From Saccoglossus kowalevskii (lineage: Eukaryota; Hemichordata; Enteropneusta; Harrimaniidae), in assembly GCF_000003605.2 (NCBI RefSeq), contig NW_003156751.1:81236-131558 (forward strand): a DNA stretch of 50,323 bases. The letters run 5' to 3'. Numbering within the stretch: the stretch's first letter is position 1; every line of letters begins with the position of its first letter. The position numbers were made by a program, and so were the translations under genes. Of this stretch, positions 27,330 through 37,779 are shown in pieces. A model generated the notes under the pieces. It had not been told where the DNA came from, did no database searches, and saw only the letters and a program-made list of their open reading frames with translations.

Positions 27330-30300
27330 CTGCAAGAAAAAAAAATAGAAATTAGAAATGTCCATGTGAATCAGGGTTAGGTCAAGAAATGCCTAACAAT
27401 GTTTTAATCAAGAATATTAACTGCAAATTATAGATCTTTGGATCAAAAGATTTTTGAAGAAATTTAAATGAAATTGAAAAGTAATCTATGATATAAATGC
27501 AATTTAGAAATACCTAATGATTGCGTATTGAGTGATGTGGGTATACTATTGATATCACTGAGGAATGTACAGTTAACATCATCCACAATACACTGGTCAG
27601 AGGAATCTGAAAGAAACAACCAGATAAAGTAGAAATGATGACTTTGACAAATACAAAAATATGAAATCTAATAATATAACAAGCAGCAATGTCGAAGCTG
27701 TACAAGCAGCAATGTTGAACAAAATCCATTCATAAATGACCGGTTCCGGAATGCCAGAAATACTGGATTTTTAGCACAAAAATCGGATCATCAAACCAAT
27801 ATATTTGATATCTACAACATGATGTATAATGAATATATAAAATTTGCTTGAACATAATCAATCAAAGTATGTCATAAATATGGTACTGAAAAACAAAATT
27901 ATGTGCATCAAATCCCATAATGTCAACAGCCAAGGTCAGGTTCCCGAATACCAGAAATGCTTGATTTTGATGATTTTTCAGCACAAAAATGGCCACAATT
28001 TGGCCATCTTGAATCAGATCGTGAAACAAATGAATGTGCATATGTATAATAATATGTATAATGTATGTATGAAGTTTAAAGGTAATCGGTCTAAGCATCT
28101 CTAAGTTATAGGTCAAGAAGTACCCACACACAGACACACACATGCACACAAGTCAATCAATAAAAAAAATCATTATTACAGCAAAGTATGGTATGATGTG
28201 TGCACGTGTAGGACTGTTTAAATGTGTTTACCTACCTGCCATTGCACATAAATAGTCTAATGTAGGCACAACTGATGGCGATCTAGTTTGTAAGAAATAA
28301 ATTACCATCAAAGTTATCCCAAAATTGGTAATCCACGGTCCGGGGCAACTTGTTGTGATACCATTGTATCTTGCCCAATGTCTAAATGCAAACACTAGAG
28401 GGCGTACTCTTGAATCATAATTGCCATAGAGATACAGCAATTCTGTGGTCTTTGTTGCAATGCTGTGTGAAGAATAAAAGTTGTGTGAATTATGACAAAT
28501 TGTTGATGCAATATACTGCATGATTTGTTTGTATTTTTCAAACTTGGTACAAAGAGAATACATGATATCACACATATTATACATTATCTTTGATCTTCTT
28601 TTGATTGATATAAAATAGGCTTAAATCCTAAACTTGAACATGTTTGTAACAGATTCACAGATATAACTAGGCCAAGTGCAATTAAATTTGGTATGATGAC
28701 TATACATTTTGGGTTGCATTGTTATTTTTTCAAGATGGCTAACTAATGTTTTTATTTTGTTTTCATTATGTTCTTAACTATATTTTTCCGGTGTGCTGTT
28801 ACCAGTTATAGTCAAACTTAAAGCACATACATATATGTACACTATATTGTACGTGTACATGTATACAATATGATCTAAACAAATTTAGCTGAGTGGTGGC
28901 CATTTTCTTAATAAAATTGTCAAATCAAAATACATGTACTTAAACTTGACCCCCATCTGGTTTTCAGAATGACTGGATCAATGTAAATACATAAATGTGT
29001 GTAGCAGATGCACATTTCTATTTTCTTTAGATCAGATATAAGATATGCATCAAAGTTACTGTCTTTCAACTTTTCATTCAAGCTTAATCTCAGTGACCTC
29101 ATATGATTTTGGAAGATTAATACAATTAAATTATTGACAAGGATCACATCATTTACAATGACTTGTTAGTTTGTGAGCTTCAGGTCAACATTTAAAATTC
29201 CTAAAAAAATATGTGGGTTTATTTAGTGAAAAGTGGCAGATTTGGACAAACACAAACAAAGCACACTTACATGTATAACCAGTTTCATGCAATGTTTTAC
29301 ATTCAATTGTACAGCTGAACAAATATTTCTGGTCGACAAGTTTCTAAAATTGATGCATAGATATCTTTTCATTTTTATTCTGAAATTGTCATAAAATTCA
29401 TGATTTTTCATGAAAACTGAATTAAAGGGGGAAAAAATGATGACATACATGTTTTAACTGACCAGAAATTTGAATATTTTTTTGTTTCATAAACAAATGC
29501 TATTGTCACAGTAAACAGCTTTATTTCACTATAGAAACAATCTCTTGAACTACACAAGCTAATTTTGCAGCATTGAGCATCTCACTGGAGTCATTGAGCC
29601 GGTGTGTCACATTGAACATGTCACTGAAGTCATTGAGCCAGTGAGTCACATTAAACATTTCACTACAGTCCTTGTGTGAGGGAGTCACATTGGCCAGTGA
29701 GCCAAATTGAACATTTCACTGGAGCATTGAGCCGGTGTGTCACATTGAGCATCTCACTGGAGTCATTGAACCAGTGAGTCACATTAAACATTTCACTGGA
29801 GTCATTGAGCCAGTGAGTCACAATGAACATTTCACTACAGTCCTTGGGTGAGGAAGTCACATTGGCAAGTGAGCCAAATTGAACATTTCACTGGAGCATT
29901 GAGCCGGTGTGTCACATTGAGCATCTCACTGGAGTCATTGAACCAGTGAGTCACATTAAACATTTCACTGGAGTCATTGAGCCAGTGAGTCACATTGAAC
30001 ATTTCACTACAGTCCTTGGGTGAGGAAGTCACATTGGCAAGTGAGCCAAATTGAACATTTCACTGGAGCATTGAGCCGGTGTGTCACATTGAACATTTCA
30101 CTGGAGTCATTGAGCCAGTGAGTCCCTTTGAGCATCTCACTGGAGTCATTGAACAAGTGAGTCACATTGAACATTTCACTAGAGTCATTGAGCCGGTGTG
30201 TCACATTGAACATTTTACTGGAGTCATTGAGCCAGTGAGTCACATTGAACATTTCAATGGAGCCATTGAGCCATTTGTTTCCTATGGCATGTCTGAAAAT

Positions 30301-33300
30301 TTAGCAAGGAAACATCAGGTGAGATAACAACCAGTGCAATTATATGACAAAATTACCTTATTTTAGTGGGATTTTAAGGACAAACTGTATTTTCATTGTG
30401 TTTTGTGAAATCCGCTGAAAATCTGTCATTTTGTGCATATCATTATTTTACAGATTTACAGTGAATATACAGTAATGCAACGAGGTGTATAGAGAATATT
30501 AAGGTATGAGACATGTATCAGTGACACATTTTGGTAATACAAAATGTACCAAGCTTGAATGAAATCATCCTACATTTGTAGGCGTTTCTGATGACTGAAA
30601 AGACTTGTTCAGTGTTTATCTGATTTTAGGATGAAAATGACCATCAGTAGATTAAATTGAACCCAACAGTTACCTAGTATCTGTGATGTTCAAACACGAA
30701 GTTTGGATGAAATCAGCTCAGGCATGTCTGGGAAATGGCTGAGGACAGGTGGACATACATGTATTGTGTTTTTCTGCATTATTTAGAACAAAAAGTTGGT
30801 CAAATATCACAGAATACTAAAACAAACTGACATGCAATCTTTGTACCAAATTTAAACAAAATCCATCTAGGGATGTTCAAAAAAATTAGTCAAAATAAAA
30901 ACACAAGTCAAAATTTTCAGACTGTGTTCAAATGAGAATTACGAAACAAGACTCAATGCACAATCTGTTTACACTAATTGTTCAATTAAATACACGTATG
31001 TGGAATATCAAAAATTCAGAGACATTCATTATGGGTATAAAATACAATGTACCTGTTGTTTGAAGAGAGATCGCACTGTAGATTTGCTGCCTTGTGGTGA
31101 AATTTCACAATCGGGCATCTTGCTTTCAGTATCCTTTGCACACTCACACAGTGTGGTACATTTTCTTGTAAAAACGTTGCTACTGTACCGAGTGTCTGCT
31201 GTGTTGCAGCCCTTTCAGAAGATGCTGATTTTGTGTCAAACACCATCTGAAATCTATTTCTTCCCTACAAAATTAAATAGTAACACAAATAAACTAAGCT
31301 GCAATTAAAATCTGTGTTAATAATAATGAACCCTACATGTATTGATATACGTTGATATGAGTTTATGAAACCCATACATTAATGTGAGCTATGTAGGACT
31401 GTGATGTGTTGACACTGATGTGAGTAATATGGGGGCCATACATTGATGTGAATAATATGGGGGCCATATGGTGATGCAAGTATTATGGAATCCACATGTT
31501 GATATGAGTAATATTGGTCCCATACATTAATGTGAGCGATGTAGAACTGTGATGTGTTGACACTGATGTGAGTAACATGGGGGCCATACATTGATGTGAA
31601 TAATATGGGGGCCATATGTTGATGCAAGTATTATGGAATCCACATGTTGATATGAGTAATATTGGTCCCATACATTAATGTGAGCGATGTAGAACTGTGA
31701 TGTGTTGACACTGATGTGAGTAATATGGGGGCCATACATTGATGTGAATAATATGGGAGCCATATTGTGATGCAAGTATTATGGAATCCACATATTGATG
31801 TGAGTAATATTGGTCCCATACATTAATGTGAGCAATGTAGAACTGTGATGTGTTGACACTGATGTGAGTAATATCGGGGCCATACATTGATATGAATAAT
31901 ATGGGGCCATATGGTGATGCAAGTATTATGGAATCCACATGTTGATGTGAGTAATATTGGTCCCATACATTAATGTGAGTGATGTAGAACTGTGATGTGT
32001 TGACACTGATGTGAGTAAGATGGGGGCCATACATTGATGTGAATAATATGGGGGCCATATGGTGATGCAAGTATTATGGAATCCACATGTTGATGTGAGT
32101 AATATTGGTCCCATACATTAATGTGAGTGATGTAGAACTGTGATGTGTTGACACTGATGTGAGTAAGATGGGGGCCATACATTGATGTGAGCAATGTAGA
32201 ACAGTGATGTGTTGACACTGATGTGAATAATATGGGGGCCATATGGTAATGCAAGTATTATGGAATCCACATGTTGATGTGAGTAATATGGGACTCACAC
32301 AATATGTAACTGTACTGAGAAGTTATTAAGATTTGTCATACTGACTATTAGCCATGATACATGTATTACAGTATTATTTTAATAATTTTATGTCATTTAT
32401 CTGACAAATTTGTAAAAGACTTCATACATACACCAGGTACATATGTGTCAAAATCATATTGCACCACTCACCGTTTTCACAGGAACAACACCATTTTGGG
32501 AACCTAGTTCCATATACATATCAAGATCACTTCCTGCTTTACCAAAGGAATTAACTGTAGAACCAAATGGATAGATTGTACAATTTGGAACAATTTTTTC
32601 TATGCCTTCTTCAATCAAAGAACACACAAGGAATCGTTTGTGTAAATCTTCATCAGCCAGCTCTTGTTCCTTTGTTAAAATCATCATTTGTTCATCAACC
32701 TGGATGAAAAAAAAATCAAGTTAGGTTTTTACCACTGGAGTTAGGCACCACAAAATAGTCATAAGGCATATAGAGCAGGGAATGCAATGAAGTTAGGCAT
32801 CTACTCAATGAAATTAGACATGGCCAATGGAGTTAGGCAACCCTGTATCAATGGAGCAGAGTTCACAATGAATATATATCAACAGAGTTAGGCATATTTA
32901 AGCAGGGCATGCAATGGAGTTAGGCATCTACTATTCCAACTAGGCCTCTATCAAAGAAGTCAGTATTAATAAAAGCATTCACCAAAATGATTCAACCAAC
33001 TATTAACCAACTATTAACACTACTAAAACAAGTCATTGTCAATGACACGTCCCCGTTCCGTTCATATTTGAGTGACATATACATTCAAAGCAGATCATGA
33101 CCGAAATGCACCTGCATATGTACAACACATTGTGCTAAATCTGAACAAAATCCATCCATGCATGACTGAGATCCGGTTCTGGAATTGTGAAAATACGTGA
33201 TTTTGATGCATTTTCGGCCTTAAAATGGCCATCATTCCGCTATTGTTAAGCGGATCATGAAACAAATGCAAATATCTATTTGTGACATGATGTACCATGT

Positions 33301-35842
33301 GTGTGTGAAGTTTGAACTTGATCAATCCAGACACGTCTTGGATACGGATCCAGAACTGAATTCTTTAACAAAATGGCCGCCAGTCGGCCATTTCGAACTT
33401 GATCCGAAAAAAAAAAAGACGTGCATCAAGGTCCTATTATGTTTAATGTATGTACCAAATTTGAACAAAATCCATCCATGCATAACTGAGATACGGGTCC
33501 GGAATTTTGAAAATGTGCGATTTCAATGCATTTTCGGCCTTAAAGCGGCCCCCATTTGGCTATCGTTAATGAGATCATGAAACAAATGCACATACATATT
33601 TGTGACATGATGTACCTTGTGTGTGTGAAGTTTGAACTCGATNNNNNNNNNNNNNNNNNNNNNNNNNNNNNNNNNNNNNNNNNNNNNNNNNNNNNNNNNN
33701 NNNNNNNNNNNNNNNNNNNNNNNNNNNNNNNNNNNNNNNNNNNNNNNNNNNNNNNNNNNNNNNNNNNNNNNNNNNNNNNNNNNNNNNNNNNNNNNNNNNN
33801 NNNNNNNNNNNNNNNNNNNNNNNNNNNNNNNNNNNNNNNNNNNNNNNNNNNNNNNNNNNNNNNNNNNNNNNNNNNNNNNNNNNNNNNNNNNNNNNNNNNN
33901 NNNNNNNNNNNNNNNNNNNNNNNNNNNNNNNNNNNNNNNNNNNNNNNNNNNNNNNNNNNNNNNNNNNNNNNNNNNNNNNNNNNNNNNNNNNNNNNNNNNN
34001 NNNNNNNNNNNNNNNNNNNNNNNNNNNNNNNAAAAAAAGGACAAAGGTCATATCATCGTAGTGGCGACAATCATCACGTGGGATTTCACAAACGCAAAAG
34101 TATTTTGAGTATTTCCATGCTTAATAATGTGCTGTAGACATTTGATGATAGTCAATTTCAATGAAGTAAGGGTATTCAAATGCAATATTTCCCTGTCAAT
34201 GATTGGCCTTTCAATGTGAGCTATGAAATAAAGAAATTCAAGTTCAAAACCAAATCATTTGATTTTTGCAGCAGACATTCGGTGTGCACCTTTCCTGCAA
34301 TTCACAAGATCTCGCTGTTGTAAGGAAAATTGCTTATTCGATGTGTGTTCAATCAAAAGTAGATAAAGCAATGTGCACCTTGCTATGCGATGAAGACCCC
34401 ACATGATTACCAGAAATCACAAGACAAACACATTTTCAGAAATACTAAAAGCAGTTTTGTCTGAGGCTGCATTTTTTAGCCTTCGAGAAAATAATTGCAT
34501 GTCCAATAAACTCAATCACTTTGGTTTCTATTTTGAAAACATGTATTGACTTACTGAATTAGCAGCTTGTAGTTTCTGATGAAAATTAATTTGTAAATGC
34601 TCTATGCTGTGTTGGGTTTCGTAATTTGTCTTCGTTCTACTTTTGGACTCACTACCACCAGAGAAATTTAATAGACGAGATTGAAATGATGATTTCTTCT
34701 GAGATTTTTTGGGTTTAACTTTATTCAGTAATTCTTGTATACTACTGGAATCATCAAATTCTATAACAGCATATAGACCCTGTGTAGAAAGATATAAAAA
34801 GTCAACAATGTTACAATCTCTTCTAAAATCAGCATCAATTTCATGAAATCACATGGATGTACATTGATGTACTGCACAGTTTGTCAAATGAACACTACAT
34901 TCCATACATTTTGTATTTGTAACAGATCTAATCGAAACTTTTGTACAGATTGTTCACAATAATACAGAATTGAAACAAAGACAAAATAACCTTACATCTC
35001 CTGTGTATGTAAATGAGTTCCTTAATTTTCCAAGCTGAGAACAATAGTTTATCAGCCCCTTTTCCACGCCTTCACCTCTAAGCCGGACGAGTATACTTCT
35101 ATTTGCCTGATCTCTATGCTCAGATAAAAACTCAGCAAAATTCTTTTTCTTTGCAACTGAAAAAAAATTTATCATTTAAATCTCAGTGGTACGGATGGGA
35201 TGACATCATGAGTATTTAATATAAATAAAAAGAATAAGACAATTAGCACATTCAATTTTATTTTACTCCATTACCTAGAGTGTCGACAGTCCTCGGGCCT
35301 AATGTAATTGTGTTTCCTAGACATTCGAACGCCAAAGGCATTTGATGGGAAACATTTCACGCAAGGGACTTTAACACAACACAAACGATGTGGCAGTAGG
35401 ACTATTTAGTTGTCAATACTACAAAGTGTTTTTGTTAGTTTGTAATTCTTCGCCTAGCAATCGACAGGACAGTCAGTTTTATGAACCAAGTAACACCTTG
35501 GTAACGGATTACGCAATGGAATTATTTTCTTTTGTAAATTATAACTATTTCACCGTTTTCAGTGCGATCACAAAAAAATCATTATCAGCTATCGATGAAA
35601 TATTTTAAAACTTGTTTATCAGTAGGAATAAATCAACACAAGATCCCTCTAATAACAAAAATACGCAAATAATTGGCGTAGTAAAATTCTTGTGGTGATT
35701 CATCACAAAATGGTGGTGTGTGGTGGCAGAGATACTTTCGATGATCTAACCGCAAGAAACTCTGAGAAGAAGAATGCACACGCATATGAACTGTGCTTGA
35801 CAAGATGACATCATTGTCAGGAATGGGTATCTGCACATGCAT
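26845..35842 (-). CDS. MTPAP: Mitochondrial poly(A) polymerase (MTPAP/PAPD1), eight exons
   Basis: A non-canonical poly(A) polymerase of the Pol beta nucleotidyltransferase superfamily. In other animals this enzyme adds poly(A) tails to mitochondrial mRNAs in the matrix. Join of exons in transcript order: 35842-35665, 35156-34996, 34779-34555, 32699-32472, 31246-31053, 28462-28236, 27606-27514, 27329-26845. All introns are GT-AG, all phases agree, and the product is about 596 residues, close to vertebrate MTPAP (about 580). Order of domains: a short Arg/Ser-bearing leader (1-59, possible mitochondrial presequence); an RRM-like (RL) domain (about 60-125, SILVRLRG to GLYAVIEF); the catalytic core with PFGSTVNSFG and DLD (G234, S235, D246, D248); the third acidic residue D323 in LQCDLSSNNS; the central domain with WITNFGITLMVIYFLQ (330-404); and the PAP-associated domain with LYIENPFEVDLNVTRNV near the C-terminus. 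All three catalytic aspartates are present, so the enzyme should be active. Only exon 1 is uncertain. Confidence 0.9.
27514..27606 (-). CDS. MTPAP: MTPAP exon 7 (93 bp)
   Basis: Acceptor TTGTTTCTTTCAG, donor GTATTT; phase 1 on both sides, so skipping it would not shift the frame. It encodes SSDQCIVDDVNCTFLSDINS and IPTSLNTQSL, matching the NCTF...N-T-L segment that precedes the PAP-associated domain in vertebrate MTPAP. Confidence 0.88.
   Translation of the reverse strand: MPLTSVLWMMLTVHSSVISIVYPHHSIRNH
27740..28160 (-). repeat. Copy of the hairpin-bearing dispersed repeat (reverse orientation) in MTPAP intron 6
   Basis: Contains TTTTTCAGCACAAAAATGGC followed by CACAATTTGGCCATCTTG, CATGATGTATAATG and a CACACACAGACACACACATG tract. 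These are the reverse complement of segments seen at 41,130-41,640. Both ends are eroded. Confidence 0.75.
28236..28462 (-). CDS. MTPAP: MTPAP exon 6 (central domain)
   Basis: Acceptor TTCTTCACACAG, donor GTAGGT; 227 nt, entering in phase 2 and leaving in phase 1. It encodes ATKTTELLYLYGNYDSRVRP, LVFAFRHWARYNGI, PGPWITNFGITLMVIYFLQ and RSPSVVPTLDYLCAMA, the central domain that holds the nucleotide base. A second GT four bases downstream would break the frame with exon 7. Confidence 0.93.
28463..29559. other. First part of MTPAP intron 5 region, no feature
   Basis: Intronic AT-rich sequence. Apart from a short ACATGTA-rich patch near 28,830-28,860 (TATATGTACACTATATTGTA), nothing is recognised. 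Confidence 0.5.
29570..30272. repeat. 39-bp tandem repeat with 172-bp higher-order unit (MTPAP intron 5)
   Basis: The unit CATTGAGCCAGTGAGTCACA plus TTGAACATTTCACTGGAGT is 39 bp, so it reads as a 13-residue repeat in open frames on both strands. A 172-bp block containing a variant GGTGAGGAAGTCACATTGGC segment is itself repeated three times (starts about 29,663, 29,835 and 30,007). The plus frame at 30,079-30,327 and the overlapping minus frames are products of the repeat, not genes. Confidence 0.95.
30273..31052. other. Remainder of MTPAP intron 5, no feature
   Basis: Unique-looking intronic sequence between the 39-bp array and exon 5. No coding or repeat signal recognised. Confidence 0.5.
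31053..31246 (-). CDS. MTPAP: MTPAP exon 5 (third catalytic aspartate)
   Basis: Acceptor AGATTTCAG before 31,246, donor GTACAT after 31,053; ends in phase 2. It encodes SSERAATQQTLGTVATFLQ, SVQRILKARCPIVKFHHKA and NLQCDLSSNN. The aspartate of QCDL is the third metal ligand. Strongly similar to the equivalent part of vertebrate MTPAP (VQKILNARCP...). Confidence 0.92.
31371..32292. repeat. 148-bp tandem array built of ~37-bp subunits (MTPAP intron 4)
   Basis: Blocks beginning CCCATACATTAATGTGAGC repeat at 148-bp spacing (31,371, 31,519, 31,667 and onward), each holding about four variants of a subunit like ATGTGAGTAATATGGGGGCC. One block near 31,870-31,930 is a few bases short, and near 32,180 an internal rearrangement changes the order. 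Because 148 is not a multiple of 3, overlapping open frames recur in different frames. These frames (minus strand, 31,379-32,298) are not genes. Confidence 0.95.
32472..32699 (-). CDS. MTPAP: MTPAP exon 4 (catalytic GS and DxD motifs)
   Basis: Acceptor TTTTTTCATCCAG, donor GTGAGT; 76 codons, phase 0 on both sides. It starts VDEQMMILTK and carries YPFGSTVNSFGKAGSDLDMY, the hG[G/S]...DxD signature of the nucleotidyltransferase fold (G234, S235, D246, D248 in the predicted protein). Confidence 0.93.
32730..32960. repeat. Short degenerate GGAGTTAGGCA repeat cluster (MTPAP intron 3)
   Basis: The phrase GGAGTTAGGCA or a close variant (AAGTTAGGCATCTACT, GAAATTAGACATG, AGAGTTAGGCATAT) recurs seven or so times at irregular spacing of 20-50 bp. 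It appears to be a small, old minisatellite. Confidence 0.6.
33040..33642 (-). repeat. Hairpin-bearing dispersed repeat, cut by assembly gap (MTPAP intron 3)
   Basis: Contains two tandem versions of an internal segment (ACAAAATCCATCCATGCAT at 33,145 and 33,465; GATGTACC-TGTGTGTGAAG at 33,289 and 33,610), GTCCCCGTTCCG at about 33,050, and the palindromic AAAATGGCCGCCAGTCGGCC at 33,370. It is the reverse-strand version of the family at 41,049 and 50,098. The copy runs into the N gap. Confidence 0.75.
33643..34031. other. Assembly gap (389 N)
   Basis: Run of undetermined bases inside MTPAP intron 3, directly next to a dispersed repeat, so probably a repeat-induced gap. The length may be an estimate. 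Open frames drawn through it are artefacts. Confidence 1.
34032..34554. other. MTPAP intron 3, 5' part, no feature
   Basis: Unique-looking intronic sequence between the assembly gap and exon 3; no gene or repeat recognised. Confidence 0.5.
34555..34779 (-). CDS. MTPAP: MTPAP exon 3 (second half of RRM-like domain and linker)
   Basis: Acceptor CTACACAG, donor GTAAGTC; 75 codons, phase 0 on both sides. It begins GLYAVIEFDDSSSIQELL (equivalent to the RNP1 strand of an RRM), followed by a lysine/serine-rich linker (KPKKSQKKSSFQSRLLNF) and a helical segment before the catalytic domain. Confidence 0.88.
34996..35156 (-). CDS. MTPAP: MTPAP exon 2 (start of RRM-like domain)
   Basis: Acceptor TTTTTTTTCAG precedes 35,156 and donor GTAAGG follows 34,996. 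It encodes AKKKNFAEFLSEHRDQANRS, then ILVRLRGEGVEKGLINY and CSQLGKLRNSF, matching the linker and first half of the RL domain of vertebrate MTPAP. Phase in 1, phase out 0. Confidence 0.88.
35157..35664. other. MTPAP intron 1 (provisional)
   Basis: Sequence between provisional exon 1 and exon 2. The plus-strand frame at 35,390-35,608 has no recognisable family and is taken as chance. Confidence 0.45.
35665..35842 (-). CDS. MTPAP: MTPAP exon 1 (leader; start and donor provisional)
   Basis: The first ATG in this frame is at 35,842, with an in-frame TAA shortly upstream. The translation contains MRVHSSSQSFLRLDHRKYL, Arg/Ser/Leu-rich and low in acidic residues, as in mitochondrial targeting peptides, and ends QEFYYANYL. 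The donor TTGC|GTATTT after 35,665 is weak but leaves phase 1, exactly what exon 2 needs, and uses the same GTATTT as the exon 7 donor. An alternative upstream non-coding exon or a different start cannot be excluded. Confidence 0.5.
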
Positions 35843-36000
35843 TAATTAAATGGCCGCTGCTGCTGTGTCGTCACAGGAAGCACTGTCCCAGTCATATGAC
35901 GCCTTACTAGCCAATTTTGGCTAAAATAGCACTCCGCAGCCTCTTTACACTTATGTTTATACACGGAACTTGATAATTTTTTTCCAATTTAAGTTGCTTT
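35843..36000 (-). promoter_or_regulatory. Probable MTPAP core promoter region
   Basis: Upstream of the provisional MTPAP start there is no TATA box. ACAGGAAG (ETS/GABP-type core) lies at 35,873-35,880, with a GTCATATGACGCC palindrome-like segment and an AAATGGCCGC segment nearby. ETS/GABP sites are common in TATA-less promoters of nuclear genes for mitochondrial proteins; assignment here is by motif only. Confidence 0.3.
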
Positions 36001-36744
36001 TTAATCACGTATTTTAGTTAAATATTGTTTAGTGAGTGAAATATTAATGTCATAAATAATTCAATCTTCGAAACAACAGAAACTAACACATAATAACGAT
36101 AATCAAATATGTGTTTGAAGTTCTAAAGTACTTGCGTAATTTCCGGTTTCAACTAGTTCGAAAATTTCACGTCCATGGATGCGATAAAATCAGGCGTAGA
36201 ACGCCTTTCGTACCAGACACTAGCAGCGTAAACTTATTACAAATTTGCGTAATTTGGGCCCAGTTTGTTCTTACAAGTTTCAATTATCATTATTTAGTAA
36301 ACAGACCCATGAAACAATTTAATACTTCTGTAAAATACGTGCCAACAGACGACTGACTTCGAAACGTTCAAAGTTTCGAACAAACTCCCGGCTCACTATG
36401 CACGATATGCGTCAGAACGGTGTAGAAGACGCTGACCTGCAGCGTCAATGGCTAAGGAGTTACATAGTCGGATTTCGTGACATTTTCACCAAAATATACA
36501 GGATAAAGATAAGCAAAGGTAAATAAAGTTTGATCGATCGACTAGAAATGAATTTGTTGTCATTCGTTGCGAGTTTGACAGGTAATAATTGATGGGAACA
36601 TTTTTGAAAAATTGTATTTATTTATTTTGACGGATGAAGGTTTTCTACCATGTCTATTTCTTTAGTTCTAGAAGTGTATAACTTAGGGCGATTTTGGTTC
36701 TAGGGGCGATTTATGTCAAAACGACGAACCAAGCAACGTAAAGG

Positions 36745-37686
36745 CCCTGGACGGTTGCGGCCCTGGTAAAAAAAAGACGTTCCGTCCCAAAAACATGTTA
36801 ATGTTAATATATTAAATGCACAAGTGTTTGACTATCTTGTTTAAGAACTTATTTTTTGTCTTTTGCAGGGCATTTTTCACGATTTAACACCGTGTTTGAC
36901 AGTGCAACAGATATATGTTCATTTATTCGCCGCCGCCTATGCACATGAACCACAGACATTAGAATACACATCTAATACAATCTGTTTTAGTCAGGGTTCG
37001 AATGCACATTCGTGGTTTGTCGCGTAATAAACGTTAATACATTAAATGCACAACGAATGTATGACTATCTTATTCACAACTTATTTTTCGTCTTTTGTAG
37101 CACTTATCAGAGTTCATGGAAAGAATGCAGCCAATTAACGCTTACATTTTAGCATAATGCAAAGGCCATACACATCTCCTGGTTGGGCATGGTGTCAAAA
37201 TACACACAATCACTGAAATGGTAATGAGGAGTGTAGCAAACAGGTCACTTGACTCCAGTGACAAGGTGTCAAAGCACACACGAATATTTAAATAGTAACA
37301 AGTGTAGTGAACCAATTTTCTAATCAACATGATTATTATCCAGCAAACGCAATGTAGCATTAAATCTGCTGTTTTCAATTGAATTCATTTGTAACATTTC
37401 CTTGCCTTGTTTGAGTTTCTTTTTATAATCAGTGGGACTTATATAACGCGACTACCGTAACATGGGACGATTTTTTTTTATTATAAGTGGGACAGATAAA
37501 ACGCGACGTACCGTAACATGGGACGATTTTTTTTTTCATTATAATTGGGACTAATAGTGGGATGAATACGATTTGAATATCCATCTTTTGAAAAATCAGG
37601 GCCGGATCGACCAAACTGTTTCGGGGCCGGAACGTCCAAACCAGGGCCGGAATGTCTTTTTTTTTACCAGGGCCGGATCGTCCTGA
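36745..37686. mobile_element. Candidate inverted-repeat element in the divergent intergenic region
   Basis: The left arm GGACGGTTGCGGCCCTGG followed by TAAAAAAAAGACGTTCCG (about 36,747-36,783) is the reverse complement, with few differences, of the right arm CGGAATGTCTTTTTTTTTAC followed by CAGGGCCGGATCGTCC (about 37,645-37,682). The interior contains three kinds of direct repeats: a ~75-bp pair (GTTAATA-ATTAAATGCACAA at about 36,800 and 37,030), an ~80-bp pair (GGTGTCAAA-ACACAC at 37,191 and 37,264), and a ~63-bp pair (ACCGTAACATGGGACGATTT at 37,454 and 37,511). No transposase and no clear target-site duplication were found. Confidence 0.5.
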
Positions 37687-37779
37687 CACCAAATGAGTAA
37701 CCCCAAAATGAAGTAGGCCACCAACCGGTTGACCTATCATGTGATCGGCGACGGCCACGGTTCGTACATTCGAGTGCAG

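Noticed and set aside
29663-30327. Open frames on both strands encoding 13-residue repeats
   Set aside because: The 39-bp unit lacks stops in several frames, so both strands stay open. There is no start context, domain or splice support, and the array is intronic.
31016-31052. Codons after NNR in MTPAP exon 5 as coding
   Set aside because: A GTACAT donor at 31,052 ends the exon in phase 2, and joining to 28,462 restores the conserved NNS-IATK sequence.
31379-32298. Stacked minus-strand open frames with histidine-rich repeated peptides
   Set aside because: They are readings of the 148-bp satellite in successive frames; the period is not a multiple of 3 and the array lies inside an MTPAP intron.
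33523-34137. Long frames across 33,643-34,031 on both strands
   Set aside because: They run through the assembly gap; the undetermined bases cannot be read as coding.
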